Position numbers and translations under genes: made by a program. From Natronospirillum sp. (GTDB taxonomy: Bacteria > Pseudomonadota > Gammaproteobacteria > Pseudomonadales > Natronospirillaceae), in assembly GCF_022565775.1 (NCBI RefSeq), contig NZ_JAIUMC010000028.1, forward strand, positions 1 to 33,367: a stretch of DNA of 33,367 nt, in the 5' to 3' direction. A model generated the notes under the pieces. The model was not told the DNA's origin and made no database searches. It worked only from the letters and a program-made list of their open reading frames with translations. Below are positions 1 to 9,342 of this stretch, piece after piece (within the stretch, counting starts at the first letter, position 1; each line of letters begins with the position of its first letter).

Positions 1-3
1 GAA

Positions 4-55
<52 letters not shown>

Positions 56-127
56 TCGATCGTTGCCAAACCACCGAATACTGTCAAGCCCCCACTGTCG
101 ACCGTGCACTGTCATCTGTCGACTAAT

Positions 128-895
128 TCACCAAAACCCCTCCAACCTGACGGTATTCTCGGTCTCCGCCCGCCCTTGCGCATCGAACGTCTGCTCATGC
201 AGTTGCAGGTTGCCGTGGCGGTCGATGATCAGCCCGGTGCAGGCGCGGGTGCCGTATTCAGGGAGCTGAATGAACTGGGCTGACAGGGCCTTTTCCCATG
301 TCGGGCTCAATCCGGTCGCTGGCAGTTCGCTGTCCGGTGCCGGTGTCGGGTCGCCCAGCAGATGAGCCAGGGTCTTCACTTGGGTGGGGGCACCCAGCCA
401 GCCACGCAGTTTGTCTCTTGCTTCAACCAGCTTCGGCCAAGGGACATCCAGCGTGGCGTTGCTCAACCCATAGACCCCGGAAGACAGGGGTTGCAGGCCG
501 TCCGCATGATTGGACAGGCACCAGGCTTCTTTGCGGTCAGCTACCAGCAGATTGAAGCCCTGATACTGATCCTTGTTCGCATCAATGCCTTTCACCACCT
601 CGCTCAGCGGGCGGCTGTCGAGCAACGCATCCAGCACCAGTTGGCCGCGCGAGGGGCCCCGCCTGTCGGGTGCAGGAATCTGACGCACATTGGTCAGTGC
701 AGCAACTCGCCCGGTCGACTGAAAGACACCCAGCCAGGTGCCACCGGCCTGCAGGTCTCGTCCGGCATACAGGCCCGGATGGTCCGGCCATTCTTTCAAT
801 GGCTGTGTGGGACGGGCAAAGAACTCATCCCGGTTGGCGGCAATGGCCAACGGGTAATCCGGATGCTGGTTTAGGGCAAAGGCAATCAGGCACAT
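128..895 (-). CDS. NRDE family protein (TANGO2 homologue)
   Basis: The 255-residue protein begins Met-Cys-Leu-Ile and carries the family-defining Asn-Arg-Asp-Glu motif at residues 21-24, within a conserved N-terminal block (AIAANRDEF). It continues with the typical GGTWLG (about residues 51-56) and ALTNVR segments. Length matches bacterial members. The family includes eukaryotic TANGO2 and bacterial homologues linked to haem trafficking. Cys2 suggests an Ntn-hydrolase-like fold, but the substrate is unsettled, so no enzyme activity is assigned. The gene is transcribed alone. A TATAAT-like -10 lies just upstream, and a tandem repeat lies just past its stop. Confidence 0.9.
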   Translation of the reverse strand: MCLIAFALNQHPDYPLAIAANRDEFFARPTQPLKEWPDHPGLYAGRDLQAGGTWLGVFQSTGRVAALTNVRQIPAPDRRGPSRGQLVLDALLDSRPLSEVVKGIDANKDQYQGFNLLVADRKEAWCLSNHADGLQPLSSGVYGLSNATLDVPWPKLVEARDKLRGWLGAPTQVKTLAHLLGDPTPAPDSELPATGLSPTWEKALSAQFIQLPEYGTRACTGLIIDRHGNLQLHEQTFDAQGRAETENTVRLEGFW

Positions 896-929
896 AACAA
901 GTATCGTTGGCGACAGGGCGAGGCGGGGG

Positions 930-935
930 ATTATA
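930..935 (-). promoter_or_regulatory. Possible -10 element for the NRDE gene
   Basis: On the minus strand this reads TATAAT, about 35 bp before the NRDE start codon. No convincing -35 is seen at 16-18 bp, and the -35 region would overlap the terminator tail of the neighbouring dctP gene. The call rests on the -10 match alone. Confidence 0.35.
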
Positions 936-950
936 GCGGTTCAATGCGGC

Positions 951-981
951 AGAAAGAAAACGGCAGCCCATTGGGCTGCCG
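951..981 (-). terminator. Rho-independent terminator after dctP
   Basis: CGGCAGCCC and its complement GGGCTGCCG form a strong GC-rich hairpin (961-981) with a very short loop. On the minus strand the hairpin is followed by a T-rich run (complement of AGAAAGAAAA, 951-960). It lies about 35 bp past the dctP stop and ends the TRAP operon. Confidence 0.8.
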
Positions 982-1016
982 TTCATATCACGCCATTTAC
1001 TCTGGCAATGACCCGC

Positions 1017-2123
1017 TTACAGGTCAGTCAGATCGAAGTAACGACGACGCGCCTCGAGGAAGGTCAGGTCGTTGTCATCGGTCCGTGCCCGCAGCAGGTT
1101 CAGAGACTCGATAAAGCTCTCTGTAGTACGGCGAGTCAGCGGATCGCTGCTGTCACGCAGTTCCATGATGATTTCCTTGGCCGCGTTGGCACCGGCTTCC
1201 AGAATATCTTCCGGGAACTGACGCACGATGACGCCATGGTCGTTGACCAGAGTCTGCAGTGCGATCGGGTCGTTGGCATAGAAGTCTGATGCCACCTGAT
1301 CGTATTCCGCCTGACAAGCCAGCTCGACGATGCGCTGAAGGTCACTCGGCAGCTCTTCGAACTTGGCCTTGTCGACCACACACTCGGTGGCCAGACCCGG
1401 CTCGATGAAGCTCGGGAAGTAGTAGTTCTTGTGGATCTGGTGGAAGCCCAGCGCCAGGTCGTTGTAGGGCCCAACGAACTCGGCCGCATCCAGAGCACCG
1501 GACTGCAGCGCCTGGAAGATTTCGCCACCGGCCATGTTGACCGTGGTAGTACCGATCCGGTTCCAGACTTCACCACCCAGCCCCGGCGTCCGGAAGCGCA
1601 GACCCTGAATGTCGTCCAGGCTTTTCAGTTCCTCAGGGAACCAGCCACCCGCCTGGGTGCCCGTGTCGCCTGACAGGAAGCCTTTCACACCGAACTGGTC
1701 ATAGATGTCATCCCAGATTTCCTGGCCACCCATGTACCGCACCCAGGCCGCCATTTCACGCGAGGTCATGCCGTAGGGCACCCCGGTGAAGAATGACAGG
1801 CCTTCACTGCGGTTGATCCAGTAGTAGGCGGCACCATGCATCATCTCGGCAGAGCCTTCAATGACCGCATCCAGAGATTCCAGAGCAGGCACCAACTCGC
1901 CGGCCGAGTAAACACGAACGGTCAGTCGGCCACCCGACATTTGTGTGATGCGATCTGCCAGACGCTGTGCGCCGACACCCAGACCCGGGAAGTTGCGTGG
2001 CCAGGTTGTAACCATGCTCCAGGTACGGTTACCACTGCCCTGAGCGATGGACTTGGAACCAATGGCCATGGCACCTACACCGGCTGCCGCAGCAGAGCCG
2101 GTCAAAAAATCACGACGCTTCAT
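1017..2123 (-). CDS. dctP: TRAP transporter substrate-binding protein, DctP/TakP type
   Basis: This 368-residue periplasmic solute receptor starts with a twin-arginine signal (MKRRDFLTGS, hydrophobic stretch to about residue 22, Ala-Gln near 27-28), so it is probably exported folded by Tat. The mature part has the family Arg motif (LRFRTPG, about 175-181) and a block QALQSGALDAAEFVGPYND (about 204-222). That block resembles the TakP/TTHA0766 branch, which binds 2-oxo acids or lactate-type carboxylates. The ligand is inferred from that resemblance only. It is the third gene of dctQ-dctM-dctP, 34 bp after dctM, with an AGAGGA-type ribosome site and a terminator downstream. Confidence 0.92.
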   Translation of the reverse strand: MKRRDFLTGSAAAAGVGAMAIGSKSIAQGSGNRTWSMVTTWPRNFPGLGVGAQRLADRITQMSGGRLTVRVYSAGELVPALESLDAVIEGSAEMMHGAAYYWINRSEGLSFFTGVPYGMTSREMAAWVRYMGGQEIWDDIYDQFGVKGFLSGDTGTQAGGWFPEELKSLDDIQGLRFRTPGLGGEVWNRIGTTTVNMAGGEIFQALQSGALDAAEFVGPYNDLALGFHQIHKNYYFPSFIEPGLATECVVDKAKFEELPSDLQRIVELACQAEYDQVASDFYANDPIALQTLVNDHGVIVRQFPEDILEAGANAAKEIIMELRDSSDPLTRRTTESFIESLNLLRARTDDNDLTFLEARRRYFDLTDL

Positions 2124-2157
2124 ATCGTTTTCCTCTTTCGTTTTATTGTTGTAGCGG

Positions 2158-3546
2158 CTACCGGATCACGGAAGGCAGCCAGGTTACCAGTCCGGGGAAG
2201 GCCACCAACAAACCGATGATGACCATCTGCAATAAGACAAACGGTATTGCCCCCTCGTAGATCTGGCGGGTGGTTACCGAATCCGGTGCCACCCCACGCA
2301 GATAGAACAGCGAGAATCCGAATGGCGGCGTCAGGAAGCTGGTCTGAAGATTGACCGCAATGATGACACCCAGCCAGAGCGGATCAACGCCCATGAACAG
2401 TAGTATAGGTGCTGTGATGGGTACCACGAGGAAAATAATCTCGAAGGTATCCAGAATGAAGCCAAGGAAGAACATCAACAGCATGATGAAGATGATGGCC
2501 CCGACCTTGCCGCCCGGCAGGGCGTTCAGGAAATCGGATACCAGCTCGTCACCGCCCATGGTGCGGAACACCAGGGCAAACACGGACGCACCGACCAGAA
2601 TAATGAAGATCATCGAGGTGGTGGTAGCCGTAGCCATCATGACATGACGCAGATTGGCCAGGTTCAGCTTGCGCTTCATGGCGGCGAGCAGCATGGCCCC
2701 CACAGCGCCTACCGAGGCCGACTCGGTGGCGGTGGCAAAACCACCCAGAATCGAACCCAGAACCGCGAAGATGAGCACCAGTGGTGGCACCAGACTGACG
2801 AATACATCCTTCAGCAGCGCAGCCTTCTCTTCGTCTGTCACTTCCAGTGCCGGGCAGGACGCCGGATCCCGCCAGGCCTTGTACAGCATGTACAAAATGA
2901 AGATGCCGACAAACATCATGCCGGGCACGAAGGCTCCCGCAAACAGATCACCGACAGACACCACCTGAGGGGCAAAGTTGCCCATCTCCATCTGTACCTG
3001 CTGATTGATGCCCGACATCATGTCGCCAAGGAATATCAGCACCGTCGACGGCGGAATGATCTGTCCGAGGCTGCCCGAGGCACAGATGACACCGCTCGAC
3101 AGGCGGGGGTCATAACCGGCACGCAGCATCGCCGGCAGCGACAGCAAGCCCATGGTCACGACCGTGGCGCCCACGACGCCAGTGGAGGCCGCCAGCAGTG
3201 CACCCACGATAATCACCGACAGGCCCAGACCACCGCGCATGGTACGGAACAGACGCCCCATGGTGATCAGCAACTGCTCAGCGATACCGGAACGCTCCAG
3301 CATCATGCCCATAAATATGAATATGGGCACCGCCACCAGCACATCGTTGCGCATGATACCCCCATAGCGGGAGGCCAGCGTGCCGAACATGCGGGGCTCG
3401 AATACACCCAGCCAGTAGCCGATCAGGGCAAACAGCATTGAAACGCCGCCCAGCGTGAACGCTACCGGGAAACCGAACAGCAGGAAGCCAATAATGGCGA
3501 AGAACATGATCAGGGCAAGAATCTCACCGAGTAATACCGGATCCAC
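2158..3546 (-). CDS. dctM: TRAP transporter large permease, DctM
   Basis: The 462-residue protein is almost entirely hydrophobic, with about a dozen membrane segments, and matches the usual DctM length. Conserved-looking DctM blocks include SGSLGQIIPPSTVLIFLGD near the middle and the LQTSFLTPPFG segment near the C terminus. DctM is the ion-coupled (usually sodium) channel-forming subunit that moves the ligand delivered by DctP across the inner membrane. It begins 2 bp after the dctQ stop, so the two are probably translationally coupled. Confidence 0.94.
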   Translation of the reverse strand: MDPVLLGEILALIMFFAIIGFLLFGFPVAFTLGGVSMLFALIGYWLGVFEPRMFGTLASRYGGIMRNDVLVAVPIFIFMGMMLERSGIAEQLLITMGRLFRTMRGGLGLSVIIVGALLAASTGVVGATVVTMGLLSLPAMLRAGYDPRLSSGVICASGSLGQIIPPSTVLIFLGDMMSGINQQVQMEMGNFAPQVVSVGDLFAGAFVPGMMFVGIFILYMLYKAWRDPASCPALEVTDEEKAALLKDVFVSLVPPLVLIFAVLGSILGGFATATESASVGAVGAMLLAAMKRKLNLANLRHVMMATATTTSMIFIILVGASVFALVFRTMGGDELVSDFLNALPGGKVGAIIFIMLLMFFLGFILDTFEIIFLVVPITAPILLFMGVDPLWLGVIIAVNLQTSFLTPPFGFSLFYLRGVAPDSVTTRQIYEGAIPFVLLQMVIIGLLVAFPGLVTWLPSVIR

Positions 3547-3548
3547 GG

Positions 3549-4130
3549 TCAGACCTCCTGCTTTTCGACGTTTTTGTAGCGGAAGTATTCCGGCACCAGG
3601 TCTTCCCGGTCACACAGAATCAGGATACTGCGCCCGACCATGGCGATGGCCTGCAGCCCGACAACGACTGCAAACACCAGAACAAAGGTCTTGACGATAT
3701 AGAGCCCCGGCATGCCACCGTAATTGGAGGATGCTTCCATGATGCGCCAGGAGCGGCGCACATAGGGCAGGCCATAGATGAACACGATATAGACGAAAGG
3801 TGCGGTGAACACGACACTGCCCACCATGTCCACAACCGCTTTCCAGCGCTTGGAAGCAGGACGATAGAAGACATCAACCCGCACATGCTGATTGGTCAGC
3901 AGCGCATAGCCCGCAATGCCCATGAACATCACGCCACTCATCCAGACAAACAGGTCCTGCATCCAGATATGGCTGATGGAAAAGAAGTAGCGCTGTATCA
4001 CAACAGTAAAGCACACCACCACGATCGCGAGTGACAGCCAAGAGAAGATCTGCCCCAGAAGCCAGTTCACTCTGCAGATCGCTCTGACGATCCAGGAGAT
4101 CACCAGGACGGTCCACGACATCAGATGCAT
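3549..4130 (-). CDS. dctQ: TRAP transporter small permease, DctQ
   Basis: The 193-residue protein has four predicted membrane helices (roughly residues 25-48, 60-80, 100-122, 145-170) and the characteristic DctQ segment WMQDLFVWMSGVMFMGIAGY. It ends in a charged cytoplasmic tail. DctQ pairs with DctM to form the membrane complex of the carboxylate TRAP transporter. It is the first gene of the operon. The start at 4130 has GAGGA about six bases upstream; a second Met three codons in is the alternative. The 195-bp gap to the divergent histidine kinase must hold the operon promoter. Confidence 0.92.
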   Translation of the reverse strand: MHLMSWTVLVISWIVRAICRVNWLLGQIFSWLSLAIVVVCFTVVIQRYFFSISHIWMQDLFVWMSGVMFMGIAGYALLTNQHVRVDVFYRPASKRWKAVVDMVGSVVFTAPFVYIVFIYGLPYVRRSWRIMEASSNYGGMPGLYIVKTFVLVFAVVVGLQAIAMVGRSILILCDREDLVPEYFRYKNVEKQEV

Positions 4131-4249
4131 CGTTATTCCTCAGGATTATTTTTGTATGATTATTTTGCACATAGTATCGTGGTCTGCCCAGCGCCGCATG
4201 CCAATTAGTGGGAGTACCGAACAACAGCGCAATACCACCGAGCGAACAC

Positions 4250-4265
4250 TCAGTATTACTACTGA
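4250..4265. promoter_or_regulatory. Inverted repeat in the dctQ/kinase divergent promoter region
   Basis: TCAGTA-TTAC-TACTGA is a perfect 6-bp inverted repeat with a 4-bp spacer. It lies between the divergently transcribed TRAP operon and two-component genes. It could be an operator for the adjacent NarL-type regulator, or a small hairpin in the kinase leader. No binding evidence exists in the sequence itself. Confidence 0.35.
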
Positions 4266-4325
4266 ATTTGGTGCCACTGGGCCAACCAACAAGAACAACC
4301 AGCCTTCACCCTACCGGAATTCGGC

Positions 4326-5696
4326 ATGAATCTGAAAATAAAAATCATTCTTCTTGCCATCCTGCCCATGCTGGTGGCCGCTGGCATTCTGTCAGTGCTC
4401 GGTCTCAATCATTCGCGGCAACTGGCGGAGCAGGTGCTCGACGTCTACGAATACAACCTGACCCATTCCCGGCAGCAGGCACTCAAAGAGCAGATGGACC
4501 TGGCCAACTCTGCCATACGCAACATCACTGAAAACCCGGAATTGTCGGATGACGAAGCTCAGGAGGCGGTCAAGCAACTGCTGCACAACCTGTCATTTGG
4601 TGAAGACGGCTACTTCTTTGCCTACACGCAGGAAGGCATCAATGTGGTGCATCCCACCATTCCCGAATTTGTCGGGGAAGATCTCTACGAGTTCGAGGAC
4701 CGCGAGGGCAATCTGCTGATTCAGGGCCTGCTCGATGCCGCCAACAGTGGCGGTGGCTACCACCGCTATGTCTGGGAACGGCCTCCCCTGATGGAGCAGG
4801 AAGACAAGCTGGGCTATGCAGACCTGATTGAACCCTGGAACTGGATGTTCGGCACTGGCCTCTATCTCGACTCCATTGCCGAGGAGGTCGAGATGGTCAA
4901 GGCCTCATTTGATGACAACATCCGCAACAGTTTCATTGCCGTCATGACCGTTATTCTGGCGACCGTTGTACTGATTGTCCTGCTGGGCCTGGCCATCAAT
5001 CTGCATGAACACCGGCTGGCAGACAGCAAATTGCGTGACCTGGTACAGAAATTCCTGCGCTTGCAGGTGAACGAGCGGCGCAAGTTTTCGCGCGAACTGC
5101 ATGACGGCATCAACCAGCAACTGGTGTCACTGAAATTCAGAATCGAACTGGCCGAAAAGAAACTGGACGGCACCGGTGACCGCCATCCCGCCCTGCAGGA
5201 TCTGGACATCGCCAGCAATGTACTGAATCAGACCATTCGTGAAGTGCGCCAGATTTCGCATGACCTGCGCCCGGTATTGCTCGACGACCTGGGCCTCAAG
5301 CCAGCCCTGCGCGCACTCGCCGAGCATTTCGAGGAACTGACCGGCATTGAAGTGCAATTGGACTATGGATTGGCCGAGGGCACTTTTTCGGATGAAGTGG
5401 AAATTACCATCTATCGGATCGCTCAAGAGTGCCTGAACAATATTGAAAAGCATGCCCGCGCCACTCAAGTCTGTATCAGTGTGAGCCAGCAACAGGATAG
5501 AATATATTTCGAAGTGCGCGACAACGGCAGTGGGTTTGACCTGAAACGAGGTCAGACCAAGGGTATTGGCCTGGTCAATATGCGTGAACGCGTGGAGGTC
5601 GTAGGTGGGCGACTCAATCTGCATACCTCCCCTGGCCTGGGCACCGAAGTGCGCGCAGTGCTGCCTACCAAGCAGGGGTGGGCGCAAACTGTTTGA
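4326..5696 (+). CDS. Cache-domain sensor histidine kinase (HisKA_3 type)
   Basis: The 456-residue inner-membrane kinase has TM1 at about residues 5-27. A periplasmic single-Cache-like sensor follows (about 85-185, with GEDGYFF at 92-98 and a WNWMFGTGLY block), then TM2 at about 202-225 and a short linker. The HisKA_3 dimerisation domain has phospho-acceptor His259 in RELHDGINQQL. The ATPase domain has an N-box around 368-377 (ECLNNIEKHA), a G1 box DNGSGF (399-404) and a G2 box GIGLVNMRERV (413-423), all intact. It pairs with the response regulator 29 bp downstream. Divergence from dctQMP suggests it senses an extracellular small carboxylate and controls that transporter (inference). Confidence 0.9.
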   Translation: MNLKIKIILLAILPMLVAAGILSVLGLNHSRQLAEQVLDVYEYNLTHSRQQALKEQMDLANSAIRNITENPELSDDEAQEAVKQLLHNLSFGEDGYFFAYTQEGINVVHPTIPEFVGEDLYEFEDREGNLLIQGLLDAANSGGGYHRYVWERPPLMEQEDKLGYADLIEPWNWMFGTGLYLDSIAEEVEMVKASFDDNIRNSFIAVMTVILATVVLIVLLGLAINLHEHRLADSKLRDLVQKFLRLQVNERRKFSRELHDGINQQLVSLKFRIELAEKKLDGTGDRHPALQDLDIASNVLNQTIREVRQISHDLRPVLLDDLGLKPALRALAEHFEELTGIEVQLDYGLAEGTFSDEVEITIYRIAQECLNNIEKHARATQVCISVSQQQDRIYFEVRDNGSGFDLKRGQTKGIGLVNMRERVEVVGGRLNLHTSPGLGTEVRAVLPTKQGWAQTV

Positions 5697-5725
5697 TCCG
5701 CAACCTTGAACAACAAAGAGATGCC

Positions 5726-6367
5726 ATGACGGAGATACAGCCCCTGATCAGAGTCCTGCTGACCGACGACCATCTGCTGGTACTGGATGGTCTGGCAGCC
5801 AGGCTGGCCACAGAAGACCATATCGATATTGTCGGCAAGGCCCACAATGGTGAAGAGGCGCTTGAACTGGCGCATCAGCTCAAGCCGGACGTGGTCATCA
5901 TGGATGTTTCCATGCCAGTACTCTCGGGCCTTGAAGCCATGCCGCGCTTTCGCGAAGAGCTGCCGGACGTGCGTGTCCTGATGCTCAGCATGCATGACGA
6001 CCGAGAGTACATTCTGCCACTGATCCGCTCCGGGGCCTCGGGCTACGTGCTCAAGGATGTGTCATCCCATGAGCTGATCAAGGCCATCGAGACGGTGCAT
6101 CAGGGCAACACCTACTTCAGTTCAGGCGCCAGCCAGGCGCTGTTTCATGAGCCGGAATCCGACGGCCACCCCAGGGAAGCACTGAGCAAGCGGGAAGAAG
6201 CGGTTCTGCACCTGATCGCGCTGGGGTATGCCAACAAGGAAGTCGCACGCACCTTGAGCATCAGCGTGCGGACGGTAGAGACCCACCGCTACAACATCAA
6301 ACAGAAGCTGGGCATTCAGAGCACGGCCGGACTGACTAAATACGCCCTGGAGCACAACCTGATCTGA
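5726..6367 (+). CDS. NarL/FixJ-family response regulator
   Basis: The 213-residue regulator has a receiver domain with acidic pair Asp14-Asp15, phospho-acceptor Asp60 (VIMDVSMP) and conserved Lys110. A LuxR-type helix-turn-helix follows at about residues 153-210 (LSKREEAVLHLIALGYANKE, then VRTVETHRYNIKQKLG). I chose the ATG at 5726 because an AAAGAG ribosome site precedes it at the right distance. An upstream ATG at 5678 would overlap the kinase and add 16 non-conserved residues. It is the output partner of the Cache kinase and probably acts on the divergent TRAP promoter. Its stop codon abuts the stop of the convergent EamA gene with no spacer. Confidence 0.92.
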   Translation: MTEIQPLIRVLLTDDHLLVLDGLAARLATEDHIDIVGKAHNGEEALELAHQLKPDVVIMDVSMPVLSGLEAMPRFREELPDVRVLMLSMHDDREYILPLIRSGASGYVLKDVSSHELIKAIETVHQGNTYFSSGASQALFHEPESDGHPREALSKREEAVLHLIALGYANKEVARTLSISVRTVETHRYNIKQKLGIQSTAGLTKYALEHNLI

Positions 6368-7297
6368 TCAGGGTGTCACAGGTTTCGGGGACTTTCGGAT
6401 CAGCGTCGCCAGGGCAATGCCGCTGAAGATAAACACCATCCCCACCCAGTGGAACGGCAGCAGGCGTTCGCCGAGCAGCAGGGTTGCCAACAGCAGCGCC
6501 CAGACGGGTATCAGATTGATAAAGTAGCCCGCACTGCCCGGACCCAGTATCTGCACCCCCCGGTTCCAGAACAGGAACGCCACCACACTGGCAAACAGAC
6601 CCACATAGCCGATACTGAGCAGTGTTGTCGTGTTCCAGTCCATGACCCTGTCCTGCACAAAGTGCTCATGCAGAAACAGCGGTGTCAGCACGATCCAGCC
6701 CACCAGCGCGGTCAGCGCAAAAAAGGCCGTGCCGCCGATCTCTGCCGGTCGGCGGCGCAACAGAACCGAATAGAGACACCAACTGATCACGGCCGCCAGT
6801 ATCCAGAGGTTGCCACTGCCGCCACGAAAGGCACTGAACAACTCGGTGGGCTGGCCCTCGGTGACAATCAATATCACGCCGGCAATCGACACCGCTGTAC
6901 CCAGCAACTGTCGCACTGACATGGCCTCACCGAACAGCAGCCAAGTGAACAGCAGTATCAGCACCGGCCCGGAAGACAGCAGCAGCACGGCATTGGTCGC
7001 CGGCAATGTCTGCAGGCCGAGATACACAAAGGTGTTGAAGATGGTCACGCTGAGAATCGACACTGCCAGCAGATAACGCCACTCGCGCACCAGTACCGGA
7101 CGCAACTGCCATAGCGGGCGGGCAGCAAAAGGCAGGATGACCAGCAGGGCCAGCACCCAGCGCCACCAGGCCAGGGCAACCGGAGGAATGTCCGCCGAGA
7201 CCGCCCGACCCAGTACAAAATTGCCGCCCCAGAACAGGGTCGTTGCACACAGCAGGCCATAGGCCAGCCAGCGCGAAGGCACTTGAGAGTCGGTCAT
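6368..7297 (-). CDS. EamA/DMT-family transporter
   Basis: The 309-residue inner-membrane protein has ten predicted helices arranged as two EamA repeats, the usual drug/metabolite transporter layout. Typical segments are TTLFWGGNFVLGRAV in the first repeat and GPGSAGYFINLIPVWALLLA in the second. Substrate cannot be read from sequence; the family covers amino-acid and metabolite exporters. The open frame extends upstream to a TTG at 7318, but the ATG at 7297 has a better-placed purine-rich site and gives a normal N terminus. It appears to be a single-gene unit. Confidence 0.9.
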   Translation of the reverse strand: MTDSQVPSRWLAYGLLCATTLFWGGNFVLGRAVSADIPPVALAWWRWVLALLVILPFAARPLWQLRPVLVREWRYLLAVSILSVTIFNTFVYLGLQTLPATNAVLLLSSGPVLILLFTWLLFGEAMSVRQLLGTAVSIAGVILIVTEGQPTELFSAFRGGSGNLWILAAVISWCLYSVLLRRRPAEIGGTAFFALTALVGWIVLTPLFLHEHFVQDRVMDWNTTTLLSIGYVGLFASVVAFLFWNRGVQILGPGSAGYFINLIPVWALLLATLLLGERLLPFHWVGMVFIFSGIALATLIRKSPKPVTP

Positions 7298-7413
7298 ACT
7301 GCAGCCTGCCGGAGTCAAAATAATCGCTGCAAGTTAGCACAGACGGCACGGGTACGCGACAGCCCGAGGCACAACCGGTAAAGTGCGAATCAATGCAACT
7401 TCAGGAGATAGAC

Positions 7414-7893
7414 ATGACCTTCACTGCGACCTGCGACCTCTATGACGAGCATGAAGAAGCGCTGGGTGTGCTGCCCGCAACCCTGAAAGATTTTGGCGGT
7501 CGCATCCGCTTTCAGGGCCCGGCGGTGACCATCAAGTGCTTTGAAGACAACTCCCGCATCAAGGAACTCAGCGCCACTCCCGGCCACGGCAGGGTGCTGG
7601 TGGTCGACGGCGGCGGCAGTCTGCGCTGTGCCCTGCTGGGCGACATGATCGCCAAGGATCTGGTCGACAACGGCTGGGCGGGGGCGGTCATCTTCGGGCT
7701 GGTTAGAGATCGGGCAGAATTGGCCGAGCTGGACCTCGGCGTCAAGGCGCTGGGCACCATTCCGCGCAAGTCCCAGCGCCGAGGCGAAGGCCATGTCGAC
7801 CTGCCCATCCGCATTGAAGGCACTCAGGTAAACCCCGGCGATACCGTGGTGGCCGACGAGGATGGCGTGGTCATTCTGGCAAGCGGTGCATGA
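7414..7893 (+). CDS. rraA: RraA family protein (RNase E inhibitor-like / HMG aldolase-like)
   Basis: This 159-residue protein matches the RraA fold along its whole length: an N-terminal TCDLYDEHE, then GGRIRFQGPAVTIKCFEDN (about 28-46), GRVLVVDGGGSLR (59-71) and FGLVRD (94-99). It closely resembles E. coli RraA, which binds and inhibits RNase E. However, it keeps the Arg98-Asp99 pair found in catalytic 4-hydroxy-4-methyl-2-oxoglutarate aldolases, where E. coli RraA has Arg-Gln. Either role is possible. The ATG at 7414 is preceded by AGGAG; a start seven codons upstream lacks such a site. Confidence 0.85.
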   Translation: MTFTATCDLYDEHEEALGVLPATLKDFGGRIRFQGPAVTIKCFEDNSRIKELSATPGHGRVLVVDGGGSLRCALLGDMIAKDLVDNGWAGAVIFGLVRDRAELAELDLGVKALGTIPRKSQRRGEGHVDLPIRIEGTQVNPGDTVVADEDGVVILASGA

Positions 7894-7911
7894 GCGCCTG
7901 ACTGGAGAGCG

Positions 7912-9306
7912 CTAGCGCTCTTCCAGCCTCGCTCTGGCGCGCTCTGCCGCCGCCTTGACCTGTGCCGGTGCGGTGCCGCCAAGATGATCGCGGGCGGCCA
8001 CCGAGCCTTCGAGGGTCAGCACCTCGAACACGTCGTCGCCGATGGTGTCGCTGAAGGGCTGCAGCTCAGCCAGTGTCATCTCCGACAGATCCTTGCCGGT
8101 TTGCAGGCCATAGGCCACGGACTTGCCCACCACATCATGCGCATCGCGGAACGGCATGCCCTTCTTCACCAGATAGTCGGCCAGGTCGGTGGCGGTGGAG
8201 TAGCCGCGAATGGCGGCGCTCTTCATGCTGTCACGATTGGCCTCGATAAAGGGCACCATGTCGGCAAAGGCACGCAGGCAGCCACTCAGGTTGTCGACGG
8301 TATCGAAGACGGGTTCCTTGTCTTCCTGATTGTCCTTGTTGTAGGCCAGCGGCTGCGACTTCATCAGCGTCAGCAGCGACATCAGGTGGCCAAATATGCG
8401 TCCGCTCTTGCCACGCACCAGTTCCGGCACATCCGGATTCTTCTTTTGCGGCATGATCGACGAACCGGTACAGAAACGATCCGGCAATTCGACGAAGTTG
8501 AACTGGGCCGAGGTCCACAGCACCAGCTCTTCCGACATCCGTGACAGATGCATCATGATCAGCGAGGCTGCGGCACTGAATTCAATGGCGAAGTCGCGGT
8601 CCGAGACACTGTCCAGACTGTTCTCGCTCGGCCGGTCGAAACCCAGCAGATCGGCGGTGAACTGGCGGTCGATCGGATAGGTGGTGCCGGCCAGAGCGGC
8701 GGCGCCCAGCGGCATCACATTCATGCGGACCCGGCAGTCATGCAGGCGGCTGAAGTCGCGCTCCAGCATCTCGTTCCAGGCCAGCAGATGATGACCGAAG
8801 GTGACGGGCTGCGCGGTCTGCAAATGCGTGAAACCGGGCATGATGGTGTCGGCTTCCTGCGCCGCCAGATCGATCAGCCCGGTTTGCAATCGGGTCAGCT
8901 CTGCCATCAGGTGGTCCAGCTCGTCGCGCAGGTACAATCGGATATCGGTAGCAATCTGGTCGTTGCGCGAGCGGCCGGTATGCAGCTTCTTGCCCACGGG
9001 GCCAATCTTGTCGGTGAGCGCCTTCTCGACATTCATGTGCACGTCTTCCAGTGCCACGGACCACTCGAAGGTGCCGGCTTCGATATCCGCCATGACGGCT
9101 TTCAGACCGTCGAGGATCTGATCCCGCTCGTCATGGGTCAGCACCCCGACCTTGCCCAGCATGCTGGCATGGGCAATGGAGCCCTCAATGTCGTAGCGGT
9201 ACAGGCGGCGATCAAAGCCGACACTGGCGGTAAACTCCGCTACAAAGGCATCCGTGGATTCGCTGAAGCGACCGCCCCACTGGACGTTGGTCGAGGGTGT
9301 AGACAT
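7912..9306 (-). CDS. argH: Argininosuccinate lyase
   Basis: The 464-residue enzyme cleaves argininosuccinate to arginine and fumarate, the last step of arginine synthesis. It shows the fumarase/aspartase superfamily signature [12 protein letters not shown] (281-292, catalytic Ser on the flexible loop), the HTGRSRNDQ block (109-117) and catalytic His161 in [10 protein letters not shown]. Length is as expected for a homotetrameric ArgH. The ATG at 9306 is chosen over a TTG 18 bases upstream because it gives the normal short N terminus with GGAG ahead. It is divergent from the AlgZ-like kinase gene, the same arrangement as in Pseudomonas. Confidence 0.97.
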   Translation of the reverse strand: MSTPSTNVQWGGRFSESTDAFVAEFTASVGFDRRLYRYDIEGSIAHASMLGKVGVLTHDERDQILDGLKAVMADIEAGTFEWSVALEDVHMNVEKALTDKIGPVGKKLHTGRSRNDQIATDIRLYLRDELDHLMAELTRLQTGLIDLAAQEADTIMPGFTHLQTAQPVTFGHHLLAWNEMLERDFSRLHDCRVRMNVMPLGAAALAGTTYPIDRQFTADLLGFDRPSENSLDSVSDRDFAIEFSAAASLIMMHLSRMSEELVLWTSAQFNFVELPDRFCTGSSIMPQKKNPDVPELVRGKSGRIFGHLMSLLTLMKSQPLAYNKDNQEDKEPVFDTVDNLSGCLRAFADMVPFIEANRDSMKSAAIRGYSTATDLADYLVKKGMPFRDAHDVVGKSVAYGLQTGKDLSEMTLAELQPFSDTIGDDVFEVLTLEGSVAARDHLGGTAPAQVKAAAERARARLEER

Positions 9307-9342
9307 GATTTCGGAACTCCGCAAGGGGTTAAGGCAGGCGCC

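Noticed and set aside
2644-3441. 265-residue open frame antisense to dctM
   Set aside because: His/Gln/Arg-rich shadow of a real membrane-protein gene; no start context or homology signal.
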